Origin: Candidatus Poribacteria bacterium
Lineage (GTDB): Bacteria; Poribacteria; WGA-4E; UBA9662
DNA: 6,455 bases
Assembly (NCBI GenBank): GCA_002699335.1
Contig: PACG01000117.1
Coordinates: 1,848-8,302, forward strand
Direction: 5' to 3'
The position numbers and the translations under genes are program-made. Numbering within the stretch: position 1 is the stretch's first letter; each line of letters opens with the position of its first letter. This document shows, piece after piece, positions 5,734 through 6,455 of this stretch. The notes under the pieces are model-generated. The model searched no databases. It saw only the letters and a program-made list of their open reading frames with translations, and was not told where the DNA came from.

Positions 5734-6455
5734 ATGAAATTACTGGTAACAGGTGGGGCTGGTTTTATTGGATCTAATTTCATCCGCTACTGGCTGAACA
5801 AATACCTTGAGGACTCAATTTTTAACCTTGATTTACTGACCTACGCCGGCAATTTGGAAAACCTGAAGGACGTAGCTGAAAAATATGGGAACCGATACGA
5901 TTTTGCGCTCGGGAGTATTATAGACACCGATTTTATCGATCGGCTGGTGGATCAGTTCCAACCCGATGTGATTGTCAACTTTGCCGCTGAGTCTCATAAC
6001 AGTCGGGCGATTCTGAACCCAACAATTTTCTTCCAAACCAATCTGATTGGTACACAAACGCTACTCCAAATTGCACACAAACACAACGTTTCTCATTTTC
6101 ATCACATTTCGACCTGCGAAGTTTACGGGGATCTAGCGCTCGATTCGGATGCGACCTTCAATGAGCTATCGCCTTACCGACCCCGCACGCCTTACAACGC
6201 TTCTAAAGCGGGAGCTGACCATGCAGTCTCAGCTTACTACGAAACCTTTGGTCTCTCTGTTACCATCTCGATCTGCGCCAACAATTACGGTCCCTATCAA
6301 AACGTTGAGAAACTAATCCCACTTTTCACCACCAGGGCAATTTTCGACCAACCATTGACTCTTTACCGGAGTAGCCAAAACAAACGGGAATGGTTGGCGG
6401 TTGAGGATCACTGTCGAGCCATTGATCTGGTTATCCGCGGTGGTAAACGTGGGGA
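5734..6455 (+). CDS. dTDP-glucose 4,6-dehydratase-like protein (RmlB family, extended SDR), 3' end cut off by the window
   Basis: The frame from ATG 5734 stays open to the window end, giving 240 of an expected roughly 320-350 codons. The family removes water from a nucleotide-activated glucose to give the 4-keto-6-deoxy sugar, a step toward rhamnose and other deoxysugars of cell-surface polysaccharides. Visible motifs are the NAD-binding TGGAGFIGSN (6-15), YAGNLENL, AAESHNSRAI (84-93), STCEVYGDL with Thr127-Cys128-Glu129, and the YxxxK pair in YNASK (Tyr154, Lys158). CANNYGPYQNVEKLIPL and KREWLAVEDHCRAI follow. Two sites depart from classic RmlB: Cys128 replaces the Asp of S-T-D-E-V-Y-G that acts as acid during dehydration, and HNSRA replaces HVDRS. 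The substrate therefore remains uncertain. The upstream gene ends 14 nt before the start, and no strong ribosome binding site is seen, so translational coupling is possible. Confidence 0.88.
   Translation, partial: MKLLVTGGAGFIGSNFIRYWLNKYLEDSIFNLDLLTYAGNLENLKDVAEKYGNRYDFALGSIIDTDFIDRLVDQFQPDVIVNFAAESHNSRAILNPTIFFQTNLIGTQTLLQIAHKHNVSHFHHISTCEVYGDLALDSDATFNELSPYRPRTPYNASKAGADHAVSAYYETFGLSVTISICANNYGPYQNVEKLIPLFTTRAIFDQPLTLYRSSQNKREWLAVEDHCRAIDLVIRGGKRG

Overview
The window holds seven genes, all on the + strand and all with short intergenic gaps. The first and last run off the ends of the window. Nothing in the sequence names the organism. The mix of a quinoprotein-like beta-propeller, a Gfo/Idh/MocA oxidoreductase with the GGGGASDP...HRRQ tail, a bacterial microcompartment (BMC) shell protein and an RmlB-like enzyme with STCEVYGDL suggests an environmental bacterium. 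Groups such as Chloroflexota, Planctomycetota or Candidatus Poribacteria would fit. This is a weak inference from memory of similar proteins. Base composition looks roughly balanced by eye and was not counted.

Layout. (1) 1-492: the C-terminal end of a PQQ-like beta-propeller protein. (2) 603-3492: a probable two-gene unit, a long-chain acyl-CoA synthetase followed 31 nt later by a Gfo/Idh/MocA oxidoreductase, with a candidate sigma70-type promoter at 508-536. (3) 3604-5354: the most distinctive part, a hexameric BMC shell protein (EutM/PduA type) followed by a CoA-acylating aldehyde dehydrogenase (EutE/PduP type) that carries an N-terminal encapsulation-like helix. A strong candidate promoter with an extended -10 (3539-3567) lies just upstream. 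(4) 5450-5719: an acylphosphatase, preceded by a G-free, C-rich intergenic tract. (5) 5734 to the end: the first 240 codons of an RmlB-like nucleotide-sugar 4,6-dehydratase with Cys in place of the usual active-site Asp.

How the genes may work together. The shell protein and aldehyde dehydrogenase form the core of a metabolosome, in which a volatile or toxic aldehyde is oxidised to an acyl-CoA behind a protein shell. The window has no aldehyde-generating enzyme, no pentameric (BMC-P) or trimeric (BMC-T) shell protein, no phosphotransacylase and no alcohol dehydrogenase. The locus is therefore either a small satellite of a larger BMC locus elsewhere or the edge of one. The nearby acylphosphatase could hydrolyse an acyl-phosphate made from the acyl-CoA, but this link rests on proximity alone. 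The acyl-CoA synthetase/oxidoreductase pair and the RmlB-like gene have no clear link to the compartment.

No stretch longer than about 110 bases lacks a gene. I saw no RNA genes, insertion sequences, CRISPR arrays or convincing intrinsic terminators.
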